Shown here in pieces: positions 25,090 to 34,459 of a stretch of 64,000 nt of DNA; within the stretch, counting starts at the first letter, position 1; each line of letters begins with the position of its first letter. The stretch covers positions 124,001 to 188,000 of the forward strand of contig NZ_RWIR01000007.1 of the NCBI RefSeq assembly GCF_009764265.1. The letters run 5' to 3'. This stretch comes from Pseudomonas sp. PB101 (lineage in GTDB: Bacteria; Pseudomonadota; Gammaproteobacteria; Pseudomonadales; Pseudomonadaceae). The notes below the pieces were generated by a model. The model saw only the letters and a list, made by a program, of their open reading frames with translations, searched no databases and had not been told where the DNA came from. The position numbers and the translations under genes are program-made.

Positions 25090-25923
25090 TTAATGCACCT
25101 CTTCCAGATCATCATGCAGCAGCCCGAAGATCTCGCGTTTCATCTCGATGAACGAGCGCTCCATGACCATGTCCAGGTTGCGCGGACGTTCGATCGGCAC
25201 ATCGAGAATCTGCTTGATCCGCCCGGGCCTGGCGCCCATTACATACACGCGGTCACCGAGCAGAATCGCTTCGTCGATGTCGTGGGTCACGAACAACACG
25301 GTCTTCTTGCTGTTGCCCCACACCCGCAGCAACAACTGCTGCATTTGCAGGCGCGTCTGGCTGTCGAGGGCGCCGAAGGGTTCGTCCATCAGCAGGATCT
25401 GCGGATCATTGGCCAGCGCACGGGCAATGGCGACGCGTTGCATCATGCCGCCGGACAACTGCTTGGCGTAGTTGTCGGCAAAGCCGCTCAAGCCCACTTC
25501 GTTGACGTAGTAGTCGACGATGTCTTTGCGTTGCGCCGCCGGCATGCCGCGCCGCTTGAGGCCGAACTCGACGTTCTGGCGCACCGTCAGCCACGGGAAC
25601 AGCGTGTAGCTCTGGAACACCATGCCGCGATCCGCACCCGGCCCTTCCACCTGTTGGCCGCCGACGTAAATCTCGCCCGAGGTCGGTTCGGCCAGGCCGG
25701 CGGTGAGGTACAGCAGGCTCGACTTGCCGCAGCCCGAAGGTCCGACCAGTACCGCGAATTGCTGGTCCGGCACTTCGAATGACACTTCCTCCAATGCGGT
25801 AAAGGTTCCGCCATCGGGTTTCTTGTAACGCAGGCTGACCTTGTCCACCTTCAGCCGAGGGGCGTTCACCGGGACAACCTGGGGGGCGACAAAACGATGA
25901 GTGGCGGCGGTTACTGAGCCCAT
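25090..25923 (-). CDS. ABC transporter ATPase, taurine/nitrate/sulfonate type
   Basis: A 277-residue ATPase with Walker A GPSGCGKSS (61-69), signature LSGGMMQRV, Walker B ILLMDEPFGALD and the switch histidine in VTHDIDEA. Sequence style and size match TauB/SsuB/NrtD proteins. It energises import through the permease encoded immediately upstream (overlapping starts, 25911-25923) for the binding protein encoded before that. Confidence 0.88.
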   Translation of the reverse strand: MGSVTAATHRFVAPQVVPVNAPRLKVDKVSLRYKKPDGGTFTALEEVSFEVPDQQFAVLVGPSGCGKSSLLYLTAGLAEPTSGEIYVGGQQVEGPGADRGMVFQSYTLFPWLTVRQNVEFGLKRRGMPAAQRKDIVDYYVNEVGLSGFADNYAKQLSGGMMQRVAIARALANDPQILLMDEPFGALDSQTRLQMQQLLLRVWGNSKKTVLFVTHDIDEAILLGDRVYVMGARPGRIKQILDVPIERPRNLDMVMERSFIEMKREIFGLLHDDLEEVH

Positions 25924-26714
25924 GCGGTGATCCTCAAGCGAAGGAAACGGAACAGTTGATCGGTGACCAGGCCCAGCAGGCCGATGATCGCGATGGCGAG
26001 GAAAATCACATCCACCTGGAAGCCACGCATGGCCTTGAGGCTCAGGTAACCCAGGCCACTGGAAGCGGCGACCAGTTCAGCCACCACCAGGTAAGTCCAG
26101 GCCCAGCCCATGGTCACGCGCAGGGTGTCGAGCACACCTGGCAAGGAAGCCGGAGCGATCACGTGCAGCACCGCATCACGACGGTTGGAACCCAGGGTGT
26201 AGGAGGCGTTGATCAGGTCCTTGGAGATGCCTTTTGACACGTCCGCGATCATCACCAGTTGCTGGAAGAATACGCCGAAGATGATCACCGACACCCGCTG
26301 CTCCAGACCGATACCGATCCACAGGATGAACAACGGTACGAACGAGGTCACCGGCAAATAGCGGATGAAGTTGACCAACGGTTCCAGGAACGCCTGGACG
26401 ATGCGGAAGCTGCCCATCAGCAGTCCCAGCGGCACCGCCACCAGGGACGACACGATGAAGCCGACCATCACCACCTCAACGCTGGCCCACACATGCTGGC
26501 CGAGGGTGCCGTCGCGACCCAGGCGCACGGCGGCCTCGACCACCGCGCCCGGCGTCGGCAGGAACATGCCCGGCACCACGCCACCGTAGGACAAGCCGGC
26601 CCACAGGCCGACCAACAGCACCCAGGCCAAACCGCTCGCGCTCCAGATCACCGAGACCGGCAAACCGGTCTTGGGCGTGATGCAACGGCTCAGCCACGAA
26701 TTGCGCTTGAACAT
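25911..26714 (-). CDS. ABC transporter permease, TauC/SsuC type
   Basis: A 267-residue inner-membrane protein with about six helices and the cytoplasmic EAA loop (INASYTLGSNRRDAVLHVIAP...). It overlaps the ATPase start by 13 bases and lies 8 bases downstream of the binding-protein gene. The three genes form one importer operon. The substrate is unknown; the family takes taurine, sulfonates, nitrate, pyrimidine precursors or amines. Confidence 0.88.
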   Translation of the reverse strand: MFKRNSWLSRCITPKTGLPVSVIWSASGLAWVLLVGLWAGLSYGGVVPGMFLPTPGAVVEAAVRLGRDGTLGQHVWASVEVVMVGFIVSSLVAVPLGLLMGSFRIVQAFLEPLVNFIRYLPVTSFVPLFILWIGIGLEQRVSVIIFGVFFQQLVMIADVSKGISKDLINASYTLGSNRRDAVLHVIAPASLPGVLDTLRVTMGWAWTYLVVAELVAASSGLGYLSLKAMRGFQVDVIFLAIAIIGLLGLVTDQLFRFLRLRITAWAQ

Positions 26715-26722
26715 GCAGCCTC

Positions 26723-27709
26723 CTAGAGCGGGGTGACGAAGCGGTTGTCGATCAGGTCGTCATTGCTGACGTTGTAGGGTTTGCCTTGCAGCTCGCTGGC
26801 GGTCTCGTTGGCCAGTTTGATCAGCGGCGCGCTGTCACCCGGCTTGCCCGGCGAACCCAGCAGTTTTTCGCTCATGGCCTGATCGTAGAAACGCACGCCT
26901 TGCGCTGCAGCTTCCAGCTCCTTCGGATCGGCCAGGTAACCGCCAACCCCCTTGGCCATGATTTTGTAGGCTTCCTGCGGATGATCCTTGGTGTACTGCA
27001 CGGCTTTGTACAAACCGGCCACCAGGGCCTTGACGTCTTCCGGCTGTTTTTCGATGACGCTGCAGTTGAGTGCAACCACGTCGACGATCACCCCCGGTGT
27101 GCTGCTGCTGTCGATCAGCACCTTGCCCTGCTGCTTGTCGCGAACCATCGACAGGTGCGGCTCCCAGGTCACGGCGGCGGGAACGCGACCGGCGATGAAG
27201 GCAGTGGCGGCATCGTCGGCCGTCATGTTCTGCACGGTGATGTCGCTCATGCTCATGCCGTGTTTCTTCAGCAGATAGGACAGCCAGAACTGCGAGGTCG
27301 AACCTTCGTTCACCGCCACTGCCTTGCCCTTGAGTTCTTGCAGGCTCTTGACGTCCTTGCCCACCAGCACGCCGTCGCCACCATGGCTGTCGTCCAGTGC
27401 GGCCACGGCCTTGAAGCAGAATTGCGGACGGTACTTGAGCACCTCGTCGATGGTCGACGCCGAGCCGGACAACTCGCCGGACGCTTGTGCGGCCATGTAC
27501 ATCGCCGCTTCTTCGACCACCGGCAACTCGACGGTCAAACCGTTTTCCTTGAAGTAGCCAAGGTCCTGGGCCAGGTACAGGGTGCCGTAGCCGACCCAGG
27601 TGGTATGACCGATGGACAGGGTGCCGGCCTGGGCGCTGGTGGCGACCGTCGCGGCGATGGCGGTGACCGCCAGTGGATGGGCAACGCGGGTAAGCAAGGA
27701 CTTGATCAT
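26723..27709 (-). CDS. ABC transporter periplasmic binding protein, TauA/NMT1-like
   Basis: A 328-residue binding protein. It has a cleavable signal peptide (MIKSLLTRVAHPLAVTAIAA..., cleavage near ATSAQAG) and an NMT1/SsuA-like periplasmic fold starting SIGHTTWVGYGTLYLAQDLGYFKENG. The ATG at 27709 was chosen because it begins the signal peptide and follows GGAG; the frame is open 12 residues further. It is the first gene of the importer operon. Confidence 0.87.
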   Translation of the reverse strand: MIKSLLTRVAHPLAVTAIAATVATSAQAGTLSIGHTTWVGYGTLYLAQDLGYFKENGLTVELPVVEEAAMYMAAQASGELSGSASTIDEVLKYRPQFCFKAVAALDDSHGGDGVLVGKDVKSLQELKGKAVAVNEGSTSQFWLSYLLKKHGMSMSDITVQNMTADDAATAFIAGRVPAAVTWEPHLSMVRDKQQGKVLIDSSSTPGVIVDVVALNCSVIEKQPEDVKALVAGLYKAVQYTKDHPQEAYKIMAKGVGGYLADPKELEAAAQGVRFYDQAMSEKLLGSPGKPGDSAPLIKLANETASELQGKPYNVSNDDLIDNRFVTPL

Positions 27710-28101
27710 GGAGCACTCCCAAAGCTGTTGATTTAGTTTTGTCATGGGCAGTACGGCGAGCCCTGAATCGGCTGCGGCCTGTGGTCTCTCGGGGACCCTT
27801 CGGCGGGCAGCATTCGGCGGGCTGGCGAGATCGATGGTGGCCCAAGGGCGGGATCAGGAAAACGAGGAAATATGTCGATGCGAACGATGAAAAAACTCGT
27901 TAGCGCGCACCGGGAAAGGGCGCTGTGGGCGGGGATGCCCGAGGTGGGTGCAACGCGTTAAAAATGTATTGAATGGGCGATAGCAATCGCGGGCAAGCCC
28001 GCTCCCACAGGTCAGGTGTCGTGCCCGATTTCTGCGGCCGACATGAATCCTGTGGGAGCGGGCTTGCCCGCGATCAAGGTCCGCAGGACCTTCCGGCAAT
28101 A
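27710..28101. other. Gene-free stretch with a REP pair
   Basis: No convincing gene is seen. It holds the promoter region of the importer operon and, at 27986-28075, two inverted REP units of the GCGGGCAAGCCCGC type. The aminotransferase stop codon lies just beyond. Confidence 0.7.
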
Positions 28102-29472
28102 TCAGAGCCGGCCGTATTCCTGCGCCGTACGATCCATCGCTGTCAGGGTCTTGCTGATCAACTCGTCAACCTCTTCACGACTGGCAATCAACGCCGGCGC
28201 CATGATGATCCGCCCCAAAGTCGAGCGCACGATCACGCCCTCCTCGAAACCAATCGTACGGCAGCGCCACGCAATGTCGTTCTCGTTGGCGAAACGCTTG
28301 CGAGTGGATTTGTCTTCGGCCAGTTGCAGCGCCGCGACCATGCCGGTGCCCTGGATGTCGCCCACCAGCGGGTGCTTGCCGAACACTTCGCGCAGGCACT
28401 GTTGCAGGTACGGGCCGATGTCGTCCTTGACCCGCGTCACCACGCCTTCATCACGCAGCGCCTTGAGGTTGGCAATCGCCACCGCCGCCGCCACCGGGTG
28501 CCCGGAATAGGTCAGGCCGTGGGCAAACACGCCGCCCTGCTCCACCAGCACCGAGGCCATTTTCTTCGACAGGATCAAGCCACCCATCGGGATGTAGCCC
28601 GAGGTCAGGCCCTTGGCGATGGACAGGGTGTCCGGCTCGAAACCGAAGTACTCGTGGGCGAACCATTCGCCGGTGCGACCGAAGCCGCCGATCACTTCGT
28701 CGGCGCACAGCAGCACATCGTATTTGCGGCAAATGCGCTGGATTTCCGGCCAGTAGCTTTCGGGCGGGAAGATCATGCCGCCGGCGCCCTGGAACGGTTC
28801 GGCGATGAAGCCTGCGACCTTGTCCGCCCCCAGTTCGAGAATCTTCGCTTCCAGTTGCTGTGCCGCGCGCAGACCGAATTCGGCTGGCGTCAGGTTGCCT
28901 TCGTGGGCGAAGAAGTACGGCTCGTCGATGTGCTCGATGTCCGGAATCATGCCGCCCATTTCGTGCATGAATTTCATGCCGCCCAGCGCCGTCGCGGCCA
29001 GGGTCGAACCGTGATAACCGTTCCAGCGGCCGATCATGATTTTCTTCTCGGGCTTGCCGAGCACCTGCCAGTAACGACGCACCGTGCGGATCAACACCTC
29101 GTTGGCTTCAGAGCCGGAGTTGGTGTAGATCGCGTGGCTGTAGTGAGCCGGCAGCAGGCTGAACAGCAGCTCGGACAGCTCGATCACCTGCGGGTGGGTG
29201 GTGTGGAAAAACATGTTGTAGTACGGCAGCTGCTCCAGCTGTTGCGACGCCGCAGCGGCCAGGTCCTTGCGCCCGTAACCGAGGTTGGTGCACCACAACC
29301 CGGACATGCCGTCGAGGTAACGCCGGCCATCGTTGTCCCACAGATGCAGGCGCTCGCCACGGACCATCACCCGTGGCCCCTCGTCGTTGAGGGCTTTCTG
29401 ATCGACGAACGCATGGATGTGGTGCGCAGCGTCGGCGGCCTGGTAGTCGCGGGTTTCACGTGGTGTGGTCAT
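28102..29472 (-). CDS. Class-III omega-aminotransferase, SpuC-like
   Basis: A 456-residue PLP enzyme. K287 in SIAKGLTSGYIPMG is the Schiff-base lysine and D258 in CADEVIGGFGRTG binds the pyridine nitrogen. SGSEANE and the R-W-N-G-Y-H-G segment bind the cofactor phosphate and ring. The overall form resembles putrescine/polyamine:pyruvate aminotransferases (SpuC) and beta-alanine or taurine transaminases. It lies 21 bp downstream of an aldehyde dehydrogenase gene. The pair probably converts a terminal amine to an acid through an aldehyde. Confidence 0.85.
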   Translation of the reverse strand: MTTPRETRDYQAADAAHHIHAFVDQKALNDEGPRVMVRGERLHLWDNDGRRYLDGMSGLWCTNLGYGRKDLAAAASQQLEQLPYYNMFFHTTHPQVIELSELLFSLLPAHYSHAIYTNSGSEANEVLIRTVRRYWQVLGKPEKKIMIGRWNGYHGSTLAATALGGMKFMHEMGGMIPDIEHIDEPYFFAHEGNLTPAEFGLRAAQQLEAKILELGADKVAGFIAEPFQGAGGMIFPPESYWPEIQRICRKYDVLLCADEVIGGFGRTGEWFAHEYFGFEPDTLSIAKGLTSGYIPMGGLILSKKMASVLVEQGGVFAHGLTYSGHPVAAAVAIANLKALRDEGVVTRVKDDIGPYLQQCLREVFGKHPLVGDIQGTGMVAALQLAEDKSTRKRFANENDIAWRCRTIGFEEGVIVRSTLGRIIMAPALIASREEVDELISKTLTAMDRTAQEYGRL

Positions 29473-29493
29473 CGCCAGTTCTCCGTTTTGTTA

Positions 29494-30984
29494 TCAGCGC
29501 AATTGAAACCAGGTGGTCTTCAACTGGGTGTATTTATCGAATGAATGCAGGGACAGGTCGCGGCCGAAACCGGACTGCTTGCCACCGCCAAAAGGTACGG
29601 TCACGTCCAGCGCATCGACGCTGTTGACCGACACCGTACCGGCTCGCAATTGTCGCGCCACACGGTGGGCGCGGTTGAGGTCGTCGGTCCACAGCGAAGC
29701 GGCCAGACCGTAGACGCTGTCGTTGGCCAATTGCAAGGCGTGAGCCTCATCGTCGAACGCCGTGACGGCCAGCACCGGGCCGAACACTTCGTCGCGAAAC
29801 AGCGGCATATCCGGGGTCACACCGGTGAAAATCGTTGGCTGGATGAAGTTGTCCGAGCCGTTGAAGATCGACTGCCGACCGCCACAAATCCGGGTCGCGC
29901 CTTGCTGCTCGGCCTGCTGGATGAACGTCATGATGCGCGCGGTCTGACGGCTGTCGACGATGGCCCCGGCGGCGCTCGACGGGTCCAGCGGATCGCCCGG
30001 CAACCAGCGTTCGGCCTGGGCCTTGAGGCGCTCGACGAACTCGTCATGGATCGAGCGTTGTACCAGCAACCGCGAGTTGGCCGAGCAGACTTCACCCTGG
30101 TTGAAGAAGATGCCGAACGCGGCTTTCTGCGCGGCCAGGTCCAGATCCTGACAATCGGCGAACACCAGGTTGGCGCTCTTGCCGCCGCACTCCAGCCACA
30201 CCTGCTTTAGGTTCGATTGCGCCGAGTACTGCATGAAATATTTGCCGACTTCGGTGGAGCCGGTGAACACCAGGCAATCGACGTCCGGGTGCAGGCCGAG
30301 GGCCTTGCCGGTTTGCTCGCCGAGGCCGGGCAACACGTTCAACACACCTGCCGGCACGCCGGCTTCAAGCGCCAGCTCAGCCAGACGCAAAGCGGAAAAC
30401 GGCGACTGCTCGGCCGGCTTGAGAATTACCGAGTTGCCCGACGCCAGGGCCGGAGCGAGTTTCCACGCGGCCATGTCCAGCGGGAAATTCCACGGCACCA
30501 CGGCCGCCACCACGCCGAGGGCTTCGCGGGTGATGGTCGCGAGCACGTTCTGCGCACTCGGGGCGACCTGATCATAGAGTTTGTCGAGGCTCTCGGCGTA
30601 CCAGCGGAACACGCCCGCGGCGCCCGGCACATCGATGTTGTAGGCATCCGCGACGGGCTTGCCCATGTTCAGCGAGTCGAGCAGCGCCAGTTCTTCGCGG
30701 TTGTCGAGAATCAAGTCGGCCAGGCGCAACAGTACTTGCTTGCGTTCGCTCGGTGAGCGCGCAGCCCAGGTACCCGCCTCGAAGACCTGCCGCGCATTGC
30801 GCACCGCCACGTTCACGTCTTCTTCGCCGCAGGCGGCAACGTTGGCCAGGCATTGGCCGGTGGCGGGGTTGATCGCGGCGAAAGTCTGCCCCGACTGCGC
30901 CGCATGGCGCTTGCCGTCGATCACGGCCTGGTCGGGAAACCGCAGGGAAGCGGCCTTGCGTTGCCAATACTCAAGCTCGAACAC
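29494..30984 (-). CDS. Aldehyde dehydrogenase, PuuC/KauB-like
   Basis: A 496-residue NAD(P)-dependent aldehyde dehydrogenase with N166 (PWNFPLD), the general base E265 in WLECGGKSA and nucleophile C300 in FNQGEVCSANS. The ECGGKS variant and overall style match gamma-glutamyl-aminobutyraldehyde and 4-guanidinobutyraldehyde dehydrogenases. I chose the GTG at 30984 (MFELEYWQRK) with GGAG upstream because it gives the usual length; the frame is open 62 residues further. It forms a unit with the aminotransferase and is divergent from a LysR gene that probably controls it. Confidence 0.85.
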   Translation of the reverse strand: MFELEYWQRKAASLRFPDQAVIDGKRHAAQSGQTFAAINPATGQCLANVAACGEEDVNVAVRNARQVFEAGTWAARSPSERKQVLLRLADLILDNREELALLDSLNMGKPVADAYNIDVPGAAGVFRWYAESLDKLYDQVAPSAQNVLATITREALGVVAAVVPWNFPLDMAAWKLAPALASGNSVILKPAEQSPFSALRLAELALEAGVPAGVLNVLPGLGEQTGKALGLHPDVDCLVFTGSTEVGKYFMQYSAQSNLKQVWLECGGKSANLVFADCQDLDLAAQKAAFGIFFNQGEVCSANSRLLVQRSIHDEFVERLKAQAERWLPGDPLDPSSAAGAIVDSRQTARIMTFIQQAEQQGATRICGGRQSIFNGSDNFIQPTIFTGVTPDMPLFRDEVFGPVLAVTAFDDEAHALQLANDSVYGLAASLWTDDLNRAHRVARQLRAGTVSVNSVDALDVTVPFGGGKQSGFGRDLSLHSFDKYTQLKTTWFQLR

Positions 30985-31210
30985 GTTCAGATGCTCCGTT
31001 GGACATTCTTGTGTATTGGATAGTCGCTCAGGCCCGAGCGGTGGAAAACCAGTAAAAATGTGTTCGCAGGCCAAGAAAAAACTACGTAGCCAATCTCCCT
31101 TCCGGCGCAGCATGTGGTTATTGTTCAACCACGACAAATCGCTACCCGAGCGGATAGGGGTGGCGCGCAAATTGCCTGGATGCCTGATCCGTTCTCCCCC
31201 GAGGTTTGCT

Positions 31211-32128
31211 GTGGCTGCCTACAATCTGCGTCAACTGAAATACTTCATCACCACCGTCGAGTGCGGCAGCGTCGCCGAGGCCTCGCGCAAGCTCTACATC
31301 GCCCAGCCTTCGATCTCCACGGCCATCAAAGGTCTGGAAGACAGTTTCGGCGTGCAACTGCTGATCCGCCATCACGCCCAGGGCGTGTCATTGACCCCCA
31401 GCGGTGCCCGCTTTTACCGCAAGGCCCAGGAACTGCTGCGCATGGCCAAGGAGTTCGAACAGAACGCCCTGGCCGACAACGACGTGGTATCCGGGCAGAT
31501 CGATATCGGCTGTTTCGAAACCGTCGCGCCGCTATACCTGCCGCAATTGATCGCCGGGTTTTCCGCGTTGTACCCGGGGGTGGAAATCCGCATCCGCGAC
31601 GGCGAGCAACAAGAGCTGGTGCAGGGCCTGACCTCTGGCGCCTTCGATCTGGCGATCCTCTACGAGCACGATCTGGACGGCACCATCCAGACCGAACCAC
31701 TGATGCCGGCGCAGCGACCGTACGCGCTGCTACCGGCGGATCACCGCTTCGCACAGCAAGCGCAAGTGTCGCTGCGGGACCTGTACCTGGAGCCGATGAT
31801 TCTTTTGGACGTGCAGCCGAGCCGGACCTATTTCGTCAGCCTGTTCGATGAGCTGGGCCTGACCCCGCGCATCGCCTTCAGCTCGCCATCGATCGAGATG
31901 GTGCGCGGCATGGTCGGCCAAGGCTTCGGATTCTCGATCCTGGTGACCAAGCCGCACTCGGAGTGCACCTACGACGGGCAGAAAGTGGTGTGCGTGGACA
32001 TCGCCGAAGAGGTCACCGGTTCCGGATTGGTGGCGGCATGGCTCAAGCGTGGGCAACTGACCAAACCGGCGCAGTTGTTCGCTGACTATTGCCGCGAACA
32101 ACTGACCGCCAAATCCGAAAGCTCGTAG
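31211..32128 (+). CDS. LysR-family transcriptional regulator
   Basis: A 305-residue regulator. The N-terminal helix-turn-helix (GSVAEASRKLYIAQPSISTAIKGLED) is followed by a periplasmic-binding-protein-like effector domain. The GTG start at 31211 has GAGG six bases before it and gives the standard LysR length. The gene is divergent from the aldehyde dehydrogenase/aminotransferase unit with a 226-bp intergenic promoter region, the classical arrangement for a LysR activator of that unit. Confidence 0.85.
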   Translation: MAAYNLRQLKYFITTVECGSVAEASRKLYIAQPSISTAIKGLEDSFGVQLLIRHHAQGVSLTPSGARFYRKAQELLRMAKEFEQNALADNDVVSGQIDIGCFETVAPLYLPQLIAGFSALYPGVEIRIRDGEQQELVQGLTSGAFDLAILYEHDLDGTIQTEPLMPAQRPYALLPADHRFAQQAQVSLRDLYLEPMILLDVQPSRTYFVSLFDELGLTPRIAFSSPSIEMVRGMVGQGFGFSILVTKPHSECTYDGQKVVCVDIAEEVTGSGLVAAWLKRGQLTKPAQLFADYCREQLTAKSESS

Positions 32129-32208
32129 GAGCTGGCTTGCCAGCGATGGCGGCATCAAGGACGGTACATGTCTCAAGGGCCTCATCGCCGGCAAGCCGGC
32201 TCCTACAA
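32125..32208. repeat. REP palindrome pair, last one before the island
   Basis: GTAGGAGCTGGCTTGCCAGC at 32125-32144 and the inverted GCCGGCAAGCCGGC unit ending near 32208. No REP unit was seen to the right of this point. Confidence 0.8.
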
Positions 32209-32234
32209 GGTATGCGTGCAGGTCGACGTTTGAT

Positions 32235-34370
32235 TTACTTACGCGGTTTGATCCGCGCCGTCGCCTCCGCCACCAAAGGATCATCCGGCCAGTAATGCTT
32301 CGGGTACCGCCCCTTCAAATCCTTCTTCACTTCGGCGTAGGTGCTGCGCCAGAAGTTCGCCAGATCCTGAGTCACTTGCACTGGCCGCCGTGCTGGCGAC
32401 AGCAGATGAAGTTTCACGACTTGTCGCCCGCCAGCGATGCGCGGGGTCTCGGCCAGGCCGAACAACTCCTGCAAACGCACCGCCAGAATCGGCGGCTGTT
32501 CACTGTAGTCCAGACGAATCGACGAGCCCGACGGCACGCTCAAATGATGCGGCGCCAGTTCGTCCAGCCGCTGTGGCAACGGCCACGGCAGCAGGTTGTG
32601 GACGATGCTCGACAGGTCCAGATTGGCAAAGTGGCTGAGCCGGGAAACCTTGCCCAGATACGGCATCAGCCAGTGCTCCAGACTCTTGAGCAACGCCGCG
32701 TCGCTGACATCCGGCCACTCGCTCTCGCCCTTGCCGGCCAGGTCCAATTGACGCAACAAGGCAACCCGCGCCTGCCACTGACGCAGCTCCGGGGTCCACG
32801 GCAACAGCTCCAGGCCTTTGCGACGCACCAGATTCACCAGCGCCTGGCTGCGTGCGTTTTCGTCGAGTCCGGTGAGCGGTTCACGACTGAGGATCAATTC
32901 GCCGACCTTGCGCTGACGCTCGGCCCGCAGCACGCCTTCACGCTCATCCCAATCCAGTTGATCGACGCAACGCACCTGCTCGGCCAGTACTGAATCGAAG
33001 AGCGCCGGGTCGAAGTCCGTCGCCAGATAAATCCGTTCCTCACGCTGCCCCTGACGACTGCCCAGATCGGCAATCACCAGCCACGGTTGCTTCATCAGGC
33101 TGTCGGCTTCGGCGAACAGTGCCGCACGACCGTTGGCCAAACGGTATTCCGCGCCACCGGCACGCCGCTGCTGGGCGACCCGGTCGGGATAGGCCAGCGC
33201 CAGCAAGGCGCCGAGCCAGCGTGGATGGTCGGGATCGCTGACCGGCGCCGAGGCTTTGCCGCGCAGGTAACCACGATATTGCCGCGCCAGTTGCCGTGCG
33301 CGCTGCACCCCGCCCTGTGCGCCACGTGCAGCACGCTCTTCGCCGGACAGCAGCACCAGTCGGCTGTGCAGGTCCGCCCCGGCACCGCGCAAGATATCGC
33401 GCTCGCCGAGCAGCGCCGCGACGTCGCAAGCCATGTCCGCCAGCCCCAGCGCCTGACCGCGCAACAGCAAATGCGCGATGCGCGGATGCGCAGGCAGTTC
33501 AGCCATGGCCTGGCCGTGGCGGGTCAGCGCTTCGCCCTCCAGTGCGCCCAGGCGTTCGAGCAGGTCCTGGGCCTGTGCATAAGCGGCGGCCGGTGGCACG
33601 TCGAGCCACACCAGTTGCCCGGGTGTCACACCCCAGCGTCCCAGTTGCAAAGCCAGCCCGGCGAGGTCCGCGGAAAGAATTTCCGCACTGCCGTAGGCCG
33701 CCAGTTGCTCGTGCTGATCCTGGGACCACAGGCGATAACACACGCCCGGTTCCAGCCGCCCTGCCCGGCCCGCTCGTTGTGTGGCGCTGGCCTTGGAGAT
33801 GCGCTGGGTGTCGAGACGAGTCATGCCGCTGCCGGGGTCGAAACGCGGCACCCGCGCCAGCCCGGCATCGATCACCACGCGCACACCGTTGATGGTCAAG
33901 CTGGTCTCGGCGATGTTGGTGGCCAACACCACTTTGCGCTTGCCCGCCGGTGCCGGATCGATCGCGGCCCGTTGCGCGGCCAGGTCCAGTTCGCCGTGCA
34001 ACGGGCAGAGTAGAACCTGAGTGTTTTCGCCCAAGGCATCCGCCAACTGCTGATGCACGCGGCGGATTTCTGCCTGCCCCGGCAGGAACACCAGCACGCT
34101 GCCGGTCTCGTCGTTCAAGGCTTCAAGGACGGTCTGCACCAGCCGCGGCTCGATGAATTCACCGGCCTGGAACGGCCGGCCCCAACGCATCGCCACCGGG
34201 TACATGCGCCCTTCGCTGCGCAGGATCGGCGCGTCGTCGAGCAATCCGGCCAAGCGTTCGCCTTCGAGCGTGGCGGACATCAAGAGGATTTTCAGCGGCT
34301 GATCGTCACGGAACAGTTCCCTGCCATTGAGGCTCAGGGCCAAGGCCAGATCCGCGTCGAGACTGCGTTC
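32235..34370 (-). pseudogene. hrpB: ATP-dependent helicase HrpB, 5'-truncated copy
   Basis: The C-terminal 711 codons of a DEAH-type helicase. It contains SATLEGERL, ATNIAETSLTI and QRAGRAGRLEPG, and the HrpB C-terminal domain. Homology to the complete copy at 42414-44933 stops at 34370, exactly after residue 127 of that copy (the H of DEFH), so Walker A and motif II are missing. Beyond that point the sequence is low-GC island DNA. The frame stays open to a possible TTG start at 34343, but a product would lack the ATP site. The downstream end is intact with its own stop. Insertion of the recombinase element is the simplest cause. Confidence 0.88.
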
Positions 34371-34459
34371 GGCAACTTTACCACTTGCAACATGTTATCA
34401 AACGACCAAGGATGCAGACCCAGCTTGACGTATTGCAAGCAATCCAGGAGGAAACCGCT

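Noticed and set aside
27973..29544. 523-codon open frame antisense to the aminotransferase
   Set aside because: It starts within REP sequence and has only low-complexity His/Arg/Gly composition.
34371..34459. tRNA or tmRNA gene as attachment site at the element's left end
   Set aside because: No cloverleaf or tRNA 3' end is seen; the junction lies in the hrpB coding region. No tRNA, rRNA or CRISPR array was recognised elsewhere in the window.
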